Shown one piece after another: positions 43,148 through 55,200 of a stretch of DNA of 64,000 bases. The notes beneath the pieces were generated by a model. The model saw only the letters and a list, made by a program, of their open reading frames with translations, searched no databases and had not been told where the DNA came from. Position 1 is the stretch's first letter. Each line of letters starts with the position of its first letter. The translations under genes were made by a program, and so were the position numbers. Source of the stretch: Annulohypoxylon bovei var. microspora (lineage: Eukaryota; Ascomycota; Sordariomycetes; Xylariales; Hypoxylaceae); contig MU405361.1 of the NCBI GenBank assembly GCA_022836615.1, positions 1 to 64,000 of the forward strand, in the 5' to 3' direction.

Positions 43148-44994
43148 GGCGATGGTAAGAAGAAACCCGATTCATAAGTTTGATCTTCTTGCTTTCTCGC
43201 TTTCCCAGCCAAGTGAACAGTAAAGAGGTGATCTTACTGATCCTCTGCCCTGAGCTTAGCCCCCGTAGCAACACGAATCGATTACTAAGACACAGCCGAC
43301 TTTCAATTCGTGCTTAGGTAGGTAGGTAGGCAGGTAAATGCATACCTATCCAAGTATGACGAAGTATTATGTCAAGTTGAAGTCGAAGTTGATTTGTTCT
43401 CTTGTCTAAATTATGGATTATGAAGTATGAAGTATGAAGTACGGATGGTCGGGAATCGGCCAAGTGAAGCCGGCGGCAAATAGGTGGGAACGTGGGGGCT
43501 CATTGTTTGATATGGTAGTATAGCACATAGATGCATATACAGTGGATATTGAGCCCCGCCTTTTGAATATATAGCTCTGCTTAGTCGCATAAATATGTCG
43601 TCTCATGTAAAACTTGGGAATTTGAAAGCAGAACCTCAACTAAGTATATTTAGACGAGTAGCGTACTTGGAACTAGGAGTACTGGACCCAAGAAGGTAGG
43701 TATGCTCTTTTTGAGAAACTGGGTTCTCATCTGTCGAACAGTTCCCCGACCTAAAAGCAAAGTCAACATGGGCACGTACGTATCATCTTACCTTGGTGCC
43801 CTTATGATACGACCCCCTCAGTTGGCCGCACGTAGGAAGTGAGGAAAAATAAAAGAACTAATCAACCCAAGTAATAATATATTTATATATTATGTTTGTG
43901 CGTAATTATATGAACGAATAGTAGGCTAAGTACAAGCAAACATAGCGTCGCAGACATGTATTGCCCTCGACCAAATCGCTTCTATCTGAGGTCCCTAGTA
44001 CTTACCTAGATGTATCCTAGATACCTAGTCGTTATAGGGAGAAGAGGATCCGGATAAATCACTGCTAATAGTCGTATGATCTATGTACCTATCTAGAGTT
44101 ACTAGGTAGGTAGGTACGCATCATATAGATCACGGCCGAAATTAGAGACAATTTCTACATCACCACTGCATCCAAATACCGTCGACACCGCACGAGGAAT
44201 CGCCATTATATTTTTTACATCAATCCGCAAGTCAGGAAGCAAAACTCGTATTTAGTATCATATTACTACGGAATATAACACTCTATATGCTTAAAACACG
44301 CAGAATGTTACAGCTGGAGGATCATGATGTTTACCTACTGGCGCCAGTAAGGACGTGTCTGCGTGCTAAAGTTGCAGAGTCAGCATTGACAAAGGCGGGG
44401 GCGTGCAGGGATCTTGGTTGCTAGATAGCACTCCGTGGAGAAAACGGGGAAATTATGGGCACAGAGAACGGCAATGAGAAGATGCGCCGTCTACTATGCA
44501 CATAGTCGTGTTTTAGACGCACCTGTCGACTTCCCAACCTCTAACTAAGCTCCCCATAAGCCGAACATCCTAAGTCCCACTATACCATATCTAGTAAATC
44601 CACCCGCCGTGCTAGGTATATCATCGGTACCTACTTCTAATGCTAATGTAAACATATCCCTGCGCCCCTCATACGTCCTTCCCCCTCACCGTAGTCTACC
44701 CGGACGCTGGTAGTCACGATGCCCCTTATTTACTTCTCCGCAGCTCCCGTCGTGCCTCCTCACCCAATAGAGCCTGGGGGTAGAGTATCCCCGCTTGAAC
44801 TTGGCAATGGAGTTGCCCAAGTAGATAAACGAGATGACGTCTTGTCTTCTCTACGGAACCTCCTACCTTTCGTTCTAGATGCTTTTATGACCTTTCCGCC
44901 CAGCAGGTAAAGTAAAGTCGACACCGCTCATCTTCCACATTCACCCGAGAGGATTCAACCAAACATTGGCCAACCGCTCCGTATCTTGATCGAG
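43148..44994. other. Long divergent intergenic region with a possible uORF
   Basis: About 1.85 kb between divergent genes. TAGGTAGGTAGGTAGGCAGGTA occurs near 43316-43337 and TAGGTAGGTAGGTACG at 44103-44118. GAAGTATGAAGTATGAAGTA is a short direct repeat at 43421-43440. An ATG-started frame of 63 codons at 44719-44910 (MPLIYFSAAPVVPPHP...) ends 84 bp before the next gene start and could be an upstream ORF. No independent gene was recognised. Confidence 0.4.
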
Positions 44995-46555
44995 ATGCCT
45001 GCTAACAAGCAAAAACCGCCATTCCGCGCTGAGCACTTAGGCTCGCTGCTCCGTCCTCCTGTGCTAAGTGAGAAGCGAATCCAGCTTGACGATAGGAAGG
45101 CGGTCGATATTGTCAAGGACGCGGAGCTCCATGCCATCGAAGACAAGTCTATCAATGATATCGTCAAGCTCCAACTAGATCTCGGATTCCATGCCATCAA
45201 CGATGGCGAATACCGCCGTCACCAGTTCTGGGGGACCTTCTTCCCCAACCTCGACGGATTCGACGAGATTATGAACCCGGAATGGGAGATGTTCCGGATG
45301 TACGTGCCGGATACTGCTGCATTTAGTGAGTCTCTGAGGTGGGGGATGGTGCTTGTCGTGATTGTTGGTCGAGTGGGCTGACATCCTATATCTCTCAGCC
45401 GAGACGGGTCATAAGCCGGGTGAAACGATTGTCTGTGTCGGCAAGATCAAGCATGCCGGGAGTGCGTATCTGTCCGATTGGAATTATCTCAAGAAATTAG
45501 TCCCCGCCGATAAAGTAAAGGAACTGAAGATAACGCTGGCCGCTCCCGAATGGTAAGTAAGGCGTCTGTCCGAGACTCATTGATGCTGTGAGCTTAGCTT
45601 CGTCAACATTGAAATCGCTAATCGTCGGAATGTTGTAGGTATCATCTAAGATATAAGAAGGGAAGAGCATACCCGAAGGAGGTGTATGCTAATGACGCCG
45701 AGTACTTTGCTGATATTGCTAAAGCCTACCAAACAGTAAGTGAATTCTCTGCCTAAATCAACGTCCCATACCGTAACATGATACGTACCGTCTTCCCTCA
45801 ATAATTCGCGATCGCTTAAGCCTCTCTCGCTGTAGTCATTGCTAATTCTAAACCCCCTAGGAATTGCAGCTTCTGTATGATAACGGCTGCCGAAATGTCA
45901 CAATTGATGACCCGAATTTGGCTTGTAAGTGAAGTCCATAATGCTTGCGGTACTGGCAAGGAAGTAGATGCTGATCGAAGTTACGATCGTAGACTTCTGT
46001 GACGAGAAGATGCTGGCTGGATTCAAGGCCGATGGCGAAGATTCGGATGCCCTTCTCGACTCGTACATCAAGTTGTACAATGACTGTGTGTCGTCGCGCC
46101 CGGCTGATATGCACCTGGGAATTCATCTCTGCCGAGGAAACTTCGCCAACAGCAGACATTTCTCGGAGGGTGGATATGATCGAATTGCCACCAAGCTCTT
46201 CAATGACATCGACGCCGACACATACTTCCTAGAGTACGACACGGAACGAGCGGGAAACTTCGAACCCTTGAAGGAATTGCCGGCGCACAAGAACGTCGTG
46301 CTAGGTGTCATCACCAGCAAGTTCCCCGAGCTCGAGGACATCGAGGAAACGCGCAGCAGAGTTTTCCAGGCTGCTGATATCATCGCAAAAGGCGCTGGTC
46401 AGACGCGCGAGGAAGCTCTCAAGCGACTCGGCGTCAGCCCGCAGTGCGGATTTGCTAGCCACCATCTTGGCAACGCTGTAACACAAGATGACATGGTCGC
46501 AAAGTTGAAGTTGGTGAGGGAACTTGCAAACTCGATCTGGCCCGGCGAGCCTTAG
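44995..46555 (+). CDS. MetE-like (cobalamin-independent methionine synthase family) protein, 5 exons
   Basis: Exons 44995-45325, 45399-45552, 45639-45735, 45861-45924 and 45993-46555 join to 402 residues. The protein matches the C-terminal catalytic domain of cobalamin-independent methionine synthase (Meth_synt_2), like bacterial YxjG/YxjH proteins, rather than full-length MetE of about 760 residues. Landmarks are FRAEHLGSLLRP at the N-terminus, DGEYRR, IDDPNLAYFCDE, the zinc-ligand motif GIHLCRGN, and the C-terminal PQCGFAS with the last cysteine ligand. It is expected to be a cytosolic zinc-dependent methyltransferase using a thiol acceptor; the methyl donor is uncertain. The start MPANKQKPPF is chosen because the conserved region begins immediately after it. 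Confidence 0.92.
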
Positions 46556-47350
46556 AAAGCGATTGAAACCGTACGTAGGTACATATCCTTGAAATGTTAC
46601 CGTCGCGAGTGGAAAGTGTTGGGCGCTGGTTAGTTGCTTATACGTCGAGTCAACGAGTTGTCGAAAATATGTATTCAACATGCAAGTTTGGAAGTTCGGG
46701 GTGGTACGGTGGGAAATAGAGAAAACCTGACACTCATCATATTTCACACAATCCGAGACCGGGCTGTCATAATTGAGCTGGCGCGTACAGTTTATGCATG
46801 TCGACGATATCTAATTTTCCCCTAATAGGCGAAATCGGTTACCTGTGCTACGTGCTAATAAATGAATGCGATTGATCTATAGGGAAATATTATAGTAGGA
46901 GTTTTATCTTCCAGATGAATGAATTGTGACGATTGATGCCTGCGATTTACTTTATAGCACTCGCACCCGTGCTGTTGCGAGATGTTGTAGGGTGTAGGTT
47001 GGTAGGTACCTGTACCTAGCAATTAAAATGGTGAAATCGAAGTTACCCCTGAAACTCCGAGATTCTAGTGGATTATCGTGTGCCTTGGCCAATTGGGGCC
47101 GAGTGATTGGATGAACCTGCCAACGGCCTTCAGGGGCATCAGGGGCTTACCTTGTTGGGTTCTAACGGGTCCAAGTTCCACTAAAATATCGTCAAATAGA
47201 AGTTGAGGCTTATCGTCTTACCGCCTTCACTTCACGTCGTCATATTCATCACCTGTTATCCACGACCGCCATCACCATTATTGTCCCTTCTTAAATTATT
47301 TTTAAGGAAAAGAATATATTATACTTCGTACACCAACATCATCAGCTAGT
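46556..47350. other. Intergenic upstream of metallophosphatase
   Basis: No gene is seen. TAGGTACCTGTACCTAG occurs at 47003-47019. The last 80 bp before the next start are AT-rich and contain TATATTATAC. Confidence 0.45.
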
Positions 47351-49399
47351 ATGCCGGATAAGAAGACAGAAGTGCCTCCTGATGAATCCTTAACCTATAG
47401 CTCGGGGACTCATGACGGACCCCCGGATTTAAGACTTGTGCACTATAATGACGTCTATCACGTCGACCAGTCAAGTAGCGAACCGGTAGGAGGTGCCTCG
47501 CGATTCATGTCGCTCATTAAATATTATGAGGAAGATGGGAAATACAAGGGACAGCCAAACTTGGTGACGCTATTCTCTGGAGACGCTTTTAATCCTAGCT
47601 TGGAGAGTTCTGTCACTAAAGGTATGTATTGTGACTCAGTATGTGAAAGTCGACAAAATTACAGCATGTATTCTCGGCTGCATGTTTTTTTAGAATCTAC
47701 ACAATTGCTTTTTTCTTAACTTAGGAGCTCCGGCGTGAGTAAGGTCGACGGCTGAAGAATGGTAGACTAATTGACCAAATTGGCAGGTGATCACATGGTA
47801 CCGCTATTGAACAACATAGGGACAGATGCTGCAGCTTTAGGAGTACGTATCACATCAAAATTCCCTAAGATACCTACCTAGGTAGGCAATCTATTCACAG
47901 CAGTTACTTATGCTACGAATAGAATCACGATCTTGATTTTGGAGTCCGCCAGTTCAAACATCTATCCTCTAAATGTAAATTCCCATGGCTCATCGCGAAT
48001 GTGTTGGATCCCGCCTTGGGAGACTCGGTCCCCATCGGAAATTGCAAAAAGACCCATTTAATCACCGCTTCTAATGGCCTCAAGATTGGCTTGATAGGAC
48101 TTGGTGAACGCGAATGGCTTGCTACCATTAACAGTCTGCCTCCCGATCTCATCTACAAGTCTGCCACTCAGACCGCCAAAGAGCTTGTCCCACAGTTACG
48201 AGCCGAAGGAGCAGATATTGTCATCGCCTTAACCCACATGCGGGAGCCGAATGACAACAAGTTGGCCGAGCAAACCGACGGTATCATCGACATCATTCTC
48301 GGAGGCCATGATCATTACTACAGCCACAGCCTCATTAAAGGGACACATGTCCTGCGTTCTGGAACAGACTTCAAGCAGCTGAGTTACCTCGAAGCTAGGC
48401 GGCGGGTAGATAACTCGGGTAGATGGGATGTCGATATTGTGCGTCGGGATGCCACGTCTGCCATCCCAGAGCACGGCCCTACCGTTAAGCTAGTCGAGAA
48501 GTTGACTGCGAGCCTGAAGACAACTCTCCAAAAGCCGATCGGCTACACAGCCGCACCTCTCGATGCTAGGTTTAGGACCGTTCGACTTAGGGAAAGCAAC
48601 ATCGCCAACTGGGTGTGCGACATCATGCGCCATTACTACTCTGGGGATTGTAGCATGATGGCCTCGGGTACTGTTCGCGGTGATCAGGTCTATCCTCCTG
48701 GTCCCATATTGTTAAAGGATATTGTAAGAAACATTTCGTTCGCTGCCAATCTATCTATCCGCTCGAGACACTAAGTAGATAGAACCAAAGGCTTACTGTT
48801 GTAACAGATGAACTGCTTTCCGTTTGAGGATCCTGTCGTGGTGATCAAGGCCACCGGCCAAGCTATCTGGGACGCCCTAGAGAACGGCCTATCTCAGTAC
48901 CCGGCCCTCGAGGGACGTTTCCCGCAGGTGTCTAATATCACCTTTAAGTTTGACGGCCGGAAACCTAGCGGGTCGCGCATAGTATCAGCGACGATTGGCG
49001 GAGAGCCAATAGACATGGCTAGGAAATATGTCCTTGTGACTCGAGGTTATAGTCAGTAACATCGAGAGTTCTATTTTCCCCTTTCTAGCATGTCTCGGGG
49101 GTGAGAACTTCATAATTAAGCTTCTTAAGGAGCCAGTGCTCCTCGGATACTCTTAAAAGTTTAAACCCATTTCCTAAGGAAGAAATTATTAACTCTCGTT
49201 GTAGTGGCCCGCGGAAAAGACGGTTACGATAGCCTTTTGATAGAAGAAGAAGGCGGAAAGGCGGAAGAGATCGTGTCCGAAGAGAACGGAATATTGATCT
49301 CCATGATGCTTCGTCAGTACTTCATGTCACTCCGCGTGATGGGACAATGGAAATACTGGGGAAATAACAGTAAGGAAACCTCTTATTCATTCAGCAGCC

Positions 49400-49477
<78 letters not shown>

Positions 49478-50176
49478 CGGGGGGGGGGGGCGGGGCGCGC
49501 GCGGCATGTTGATTCGTCATTTATTCATGACACTCCGGGTTTTGGGAAATTGTAAATACTGGTTAAATAACATTATTTAAACCTATTATTAATTCCCCCC
49601 CCTCCCCCCCCCCCCCCCCCCCTTCCCCCCCTTCACCCCTCGGCTTCGCCTATGCTACCGCCGAAGATCCGCTAACCTAGCGCTAAATATCGTATCGGAG
49701 CGAGATATCTGCCATCCCGAAAACATTAACGAAGCTGTGTAGACTAACATATTGCAGTGGGCCGGCATTGGAATAGTGTTACTAGCAAGGTCAACGAGAC
49801 CCACGCCCATCACGACCCTACGGCGAGTCCCGTAAGTCCGACCACGCGGACAAAAGCTTCGGGCTGGGACAACTGGACCCCACAAAAGATCCGGGAGCGG
49901 AAGGCGTCGATAGTCCGGGCTGATGAATCTGATGACGAAGACGAAGACGAAGATAAGAGCTATGATACTAAGGGAGGCTTCATCGGCGAGATCGAGGCAA
50001 TCGATCGAGAGATGCAGGTCATGCGCCGGGTCTTCGCCAAATGGGCGCGGATCGCCAAGGTAGAGAGCCGCCTTGGAGAGGAGCTGAAGGACGGCGAGTT
50101 CGAGGTCGACTGGACCAGGGCTATCGCACCGAGAGTCGAGGGGCGTATCATCTGCGTCGGCGGCGAGCAAAAATAA
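47351..50176 (+). CDS. 5'-nucleotidase/2',3'-cyclic phosphodiesterase-type metallophosphatase, 6 exons
   Basis: Exons 47351-47621, 47787-47842, 47923-48723, 48808-49051, 49205-49369 and 49758-50176 join to 651 residues. The metallophosphatase domain shows LVHYNDVYHV, FSGDAFNPSLESS, NHDLDFG and GGHDHYY, in the order of UshA/5'-nucleotidase family metal ligands. The 5'-nucleotidase C-terminal domain follows with RESNIANWVCDIMR, MNCFPFEDPVVVIKATG and TRGYMARGKDGYDSL. The tail contains an acidic run (ESDDEDEDEDK). No signal peptide or GPI signal is apparent, so it is likely intracellular, as in a fungal subgroup of this family. The last intron (388 nt) contains a 76-G run and a corrupted exon copy, probably a sequence error; the coding frame bridges it exactly. 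Confidence 0.9.
49402..49490. repeat. Poly-G homopolymer run (76 G, then 12 G)
   Basis: Positions 49402-49477 are G only, followed by one C and twelve more G. It lies in the last intron of the metallophosphatase gene. A C-rich run follows at 49595-49635. Between them is a diverged copy of upstream exon sequence. Homopolymers of this length are exceptional in nuclear DNA and typical of dark-cycle miscalls in two-colour short-read chemistry, so an assembly artefact is favoured. Confidence 0.85.
49505..49597. repeat. Degenerate copy of 49302-49394
   Basis: Starting CATGTTGATTCGTC, this segment aligns without gaps to 49302-49394 (CATGATGCTTCGTC...), at an offset of 203 bases. Differences are mainly to T or A. 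A gap-free, substitution-rich copy of exon and splice-site sequence directly after a poly-G run fits a low-quality read tail better than a biological duplication. Confidence 0.7.
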
Positions 50177-50997
50177 GAGGCTATAACTCACCTCTCGATG
50201 GCTGCGGAAAAATAAAGGGTGTCATGATAGAGATGATTAGTATGAATTTATGATCCTCGGGAAGATAGATGGAAAATAGGTAAATAGGGCTTATATAAAG
50301 CGGATCCATCTCAATGCTATAGCTAAACCCCGTGAAATTTTATCTAGGTAGGTACCCAGGTAGTAGGTGAGGCAGGAAATCCTTACTTCCATTTCTCTAC
50401 CTACTCGTCCCTAGGTAGCGACCATCATAGGCGGATTTCGTGGGTTCTATATTTCTCGATACCTATTATGATAAAGGTGGAATTAAAGCTACCTAGGTAC
50501 CTTGTAGGACAAGTAGATGCCCCAAAATAGGGGTAGCGCAAGAGCCAAGCTAATGATACGTTGGCTCAGTGTTACCATGCCGTAATATTGCTGTTCTGTC
50601 CATCGTCTTTCCAGGAACTCGACCTTATTAGAGAAATAAAGTACCTAGGTATATTCCCGATCAATGGATGGGGCATATTTCAAGTTTAGCGCCGTTAACA
50701 TCTTCTAAATCACCGGGAGAGCGAAAAGTTTCGATAGGCCTAACTTAAGCATGAAATGTTCGAATTGAATTTATTATCGCCAGAAAAAGTGATATACAGT
50801 GCGACGCATTTAACAACAATGTGCGCGCATCACATAGCGTCAATCATATACAAGCATCAATAAGTCATCCCCGGCCAGCCCCTAATCACCCCTTAGCCCA
50901 ACCCCATCCATCCGTTCACCTATCCCCCAAGAACGTGCGGCCAATCCCTTGGGCACGATCATCGTAATATCACAAGCGCCCTTGCAATACGTGTTAT
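50177..50997. other. Convergent intergenic space with CCTAGGTA tracts
   Basis: No gene is seen. TAGGTAGGTACCCAGGTAG lies at 50344-50362, CTACCTAGGTACCTTG at 50490-50505, and TACCTAGGTATA at 50642-50653. The space presumably contains both 3' ends. Confidence 0.5.
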
Positions 50998-52289
50998 TTA
51001 CAAGTCCTTGCTAGCCCAGCCAAGTCTCGGGCTTCCCGTAGACTGGTCGAAGACCACGAAAGCAGCCTTGAGAGCGACGTCACCGAAGATGGAGAAACCA
51101 ATACCGTCGTCGGACTGGATACCTCCGAAGCAAGTCGTGTCGTCAACTGGTGCGTAGTTGATGAACTCGCCGGGAATGGTGAACTTGGCGCCTTCGACAC
51201 CGAAGACGAAGTCGGGAGGGGTGGTGGAGCAAGGGAAGGTGTATCCGCCCTGGGTGCTGTCGAGCTTGGAACCAGTCACCTTCTTGTAGTAGGCGGTCAC
51301 AATAGAGTCCGGCAGAAGAGCCAGAGTGGTGCCGGTGTCGGCAATGCCGTCGAAGGACGTGCTCTTGAAGGCCCCGGTGCCGATGCCGTAGCCAGTCGAG
51401 CTGAAGCTCCAGAAACCCTGGCTATTGTCCACGTCCGTATAGGTGATGGCACCAGTATACTTAGAATCGTCAATGACACCGAAGTCATAGGTACCAGCTA
51501 TTTGAGGTATTAGCAACTTATACAGACACCGGGATTCGTGGGTTGAGGGGCAAGGGGCAACCTACCAGTGTGGTACTTGAGGTCAGCAGTCCAAGCCGCA
51601 GTATCTAGGCTAGACGCAATGTTGTCGAAGAAGGTCTTCTGTGCCTTGGGCTCCACCGTGTTGATGCTGCTGAAGGCAAGGCCTAGGAGACCGTCGTTGT
51701 TGGTGTCGCTCTGGAATTCCGAGGAAACCTTGGACGCAGCCTCGACGGCCTGGCTCTTGTACGTAACTCCTCCGACGGTAACTGTGTCGGTGTACACGGT
51801 ACCGCTGGACGAGCTGCCGTCGCCGTAGGAAATCTGCCAGGTAGCGCCGCTAACCTTCTTAGCGCTGGTGCTCTTGCTGGGAGCGTACTGAGTCTGTCCG
51901 CTGACGGAGCTGGAAGAGAGCAGAGTGCTGAAGACCCAGAGATCTGAAGAGCCGGAGTCGAAGTCCAGGTTGAGCTTCTGGGCCGGAGTACCGATCGAGA
52001 CGGGCGTCAGGTACTCGGTATCGTATTGCTCCGGGGTGGTCTTGACGCTTCCGCTGCTACGTCGGGCGAGCTTGAAGTCGGCCACGGTCTTTGCGAGCCC
52101 TTCCGGTACCTTGGCACCGTACTTAAGGTAAGTCCTGGCCATCTGAGCGGGACCGTGGGCCTTGAAGTTGGTGTTGTTAACCTGAGGGACGGAGAAAGTC
52201 CCGACCTTGGTCGTGGGGGGAGTGGGAGTTGCGGTAGCAAGACCGACGACGGCGGCCGCGACGGCGAGTTTACCAGCTGAGCCAACCAT
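50998..52289 (-). CDS. Secreted pepsin-like aspartic protease (family A1), 2 exons
   Basis: Exons 52289-51566 and 51497-50998 join to 407 residues, the usual size of aspergillopepsin/penicillopepsin-like preproenzymes. Signal peptide: MVGSAGKLAVAAAVVGLATA. A propeptide follows to about residue 80 (AQMARTYLKYGAKVPEGL). The mature enzyme has both catalytic motifs, DFDSGSSDLWVF (Asp111) and IADTGTTLALLP (Asp295), and the flap ISYGDGSSSSG. The C-terminal SIFGDVALKAAFVVFD is family-typical. It cleaves proteins at acidic pH outside the cell. The intron acceptor restores AGTYDFGVID across the junction. It is a degradative secreted enzyme with no evident link to the metabolite genes. Confidence 0.96.
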
Positions 52290-55200
52290 TTTGAATATAT
52301 AGAATATACAGTGCTAACGATGAGTGGTTTCAAAAACGAATGAATACAGCGAGAGACAATGAGTGTTATATATGTTCAGAGAAGCTTGTCGGTGGTGTTG
52401 GCAGTTCGAGATCTCCTTGCGTCGAGGGATGTCGAGTAGAATGTTTGTCTCCAAGTCGGCTGGGCAAACAGGTATTTATAACTGAAGGCCGAGAGGGTTG
52501 CGATCGCGAACAAGACAGAAAGAGTAGGTGAATTAGAGATGGAGCAGGGAACTAGCCTAGGGGTCCGCTGATCTCCTAATCGACGACCGAAGCAGCTGCA
52601 CTTACAGACTTAGTAGGGCAGTTATGGTTATCGAACCTGAGCTACCCCCGTTCGAAGTGGGTTTCCTGGGATCATAGCTGCCGTTACGGGAAAGATGCTA
52701 TAGCAAGTAATACGGAGGAGATCAATCACGTCTTTTAAATCGGCCTTTAGCCCATCTTGATCGACTCAGGCTGTGCGAAGGGGGGGGAGGCCGGACAGGG
52801 CTCTGGTTTGTGGGACGCGGCGGCTTGGCAAGCAGATCTGAACCAGCAAAATTAGAACAACTAGCCCCGAGTTTCGCACTGATTGGTTAGCAGTTTTGAT
52901 ATGCTTAATTCGTCGTCCAACGACGGACGGACTCATCCCACCCCTCCTGGGAGAACCCTCCAGGTTTCTAATTCTCTATGCCGTCGCGCGTAATTCCCGT
53001 TGGCCTCCCCCGTCTTCACCTGGCGCGGATCGTTGGCTGGCTAACTATGCTTTCCTCCCTCTAGTCCTGCAATCATGTCATATCATGTCATGTCCTATCC
53101 CTCGACTATACCACCCCGACCGGTCATGGATCTTCGGGACCACCCTCGGAAGCATGTGAGAGACGCATTCGGGGACCGGGCTGGAGAAGGCGGTGATTTG
53201 ATGGATACGAAAAGATAGAGAGATGAAAGGGGACGGGACCGCATGGATCATTATTGTCGTTAATGTCTTACAACAGGCTTCTCTAGAATATCTTAGACCA
53301 ACCACGTTGGGCATCTCTGAACATAGCAGTAAGTTAGAATGCGGACTATGGCACCATGGCACTATGCAACGCACCCTGCTGACTCGTGCGTGGTTTAGCG
53401 CGGTTGGACATGCCGTACAGCGTTGGAGATCTGCGCAAATAATGCATTGTTCCCCTGCTCTATATGTACCTATACCTACCGGGCTCTACGGGCTGTGGTG
53501 GCGTTTCAGATAGGAACCTACACCACACCACTTTGGCACATGCCGTGGGGGGGTTAGGCTGTGCGGGATACAGCTCGTTATTGATCGAAACTTGGCGTTT
53601 TTTGGCAGGTCGTCGGTATCACTTGATCTCTTGGCTGGTGAACCATCGACCCCGTCTACGACAGGAGGCACACCACATGCTCGTCGAGTGAGACCTCAGC
53701 TGGGACTCTTGGAAATAAAATAAAAACAAGCCTTTCCAAGCCCTTTCCCCGGATCTTGGCTGCTTGATCCGTTGGCATCGTGTGTTTTCGCTAAAGAAAA
53801 TGACGTAGGTGTCTCTCGTCGATGCATTGTACAACCGTTACCACGACAATTACTTACCCACTCGTATTATTATTGTCTTACCTGGTGTAGGTAGGTAATA
53901 TGTAAATTGTAATAAGCTATAAGTCATCCGTTGTAGATCTCGCGCTTGTTAGCCCTAGTCTATACGGATCCGTACTAGAAATGTGTTAGCAGCACGTGCT
54001 AGTGGTAGAAGAACCCAGCAACAATAATTCCAAAATCCCAAGAGGTAAAAGGTATGCAAAAGGTAAAAGATGGATGAAAGACGAAAGGTCCCGACCGAGA
54101 GGTTCAGGGGACGAAAGAAAGGCACAAGCAATCCGAGGCCTGTGATAGGGCAGAGTACACACTTACTCAGACCCCTACAATTAATGACAGAAGCCTATCT
54201 ATCTCTTGATTCCCCAGTTTCGCCACATATGATCGTCACTGCGCCGCGCATTGATTGGATCTTGCGGAATTCATGCATCGACCTAGGAACCCCCCAGTCA
54301 TCCCCAGTCACCTCGGATTCCTCCTATCGGAATTTTATCTCGAAAGATCGACACTATTTTTAAGCTATGAAGGTAGGTAAATACCTAGTTAGGCTACCAA
54401 CTTACATATCGTATCGGTAACATGAGGAGGTAGGTAGATAGGTAGGCAGGTAGGGAGGCAGTAGGCCGCCGAGGAGAATCAATAAAGCCGTTTTCAACAA
54501 TGGATCGCAACGCCATTCGGCCAGCAATGACATTGCATGCTTCAATCTAACAATGACTACATGCACCTACCTACCTATTCGAGGAGTTCGCCGTACTAGT
54601 ACGCAGTAGGTGTCAGTGCCTGATGACAGCCCGTAGCCGCATCGACAAGCCCTAGGGTCTTTGCGATCCTAGCAACGTTAGACTTGGTCAAACCGAGGAC
54701 GATATTAAGGCGCGGCACGCACTGGCAAATCGGATCGGCTTGAGCGAACGGATCGGGCAAAAAACCCTAGGAGCAGAAAATCGCAGCCGCCGAGGACCAT
54801 GTACATAAGTAAATGACTAAGATGTTTAAACATAATGCCATCCCATCCCATCCCGGGTTCTATTTAATGCTCCTTCGTTTCCGAGTAACGTAACGCATAA
54901 TGAAACTAAACGCCACTGGGGGCTGCGCCGGCGTACCCACGGGAGCTAGAACCTTTCTACAACGAGTTTCCTAACCCGGACACCGCCTAGCTGACCAAAT
55001 CACTTAGTAGGTACCCAAAGCCGAGGGAATATCAAGCACTAAGGACAAGCCACATTTTAAGCATTATTCTTAGACTGGTAGGTAGATTACCATTTCGCCC
55101 TAGTGTACCTGCATGTTAAGACATTAATGGATCGCATAGTAGAGCCTCCTCCGGCAAGCGGCGGCCCCGTGCATTAATATGCAGTACCGTTGCTAACTTC

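Noticed and set aside
54070..54363. 97-codon ATG frame in gene-poor DNA
   Set aside because: No domain, signal peptide or splice context; composition is not protein-like enough to call.
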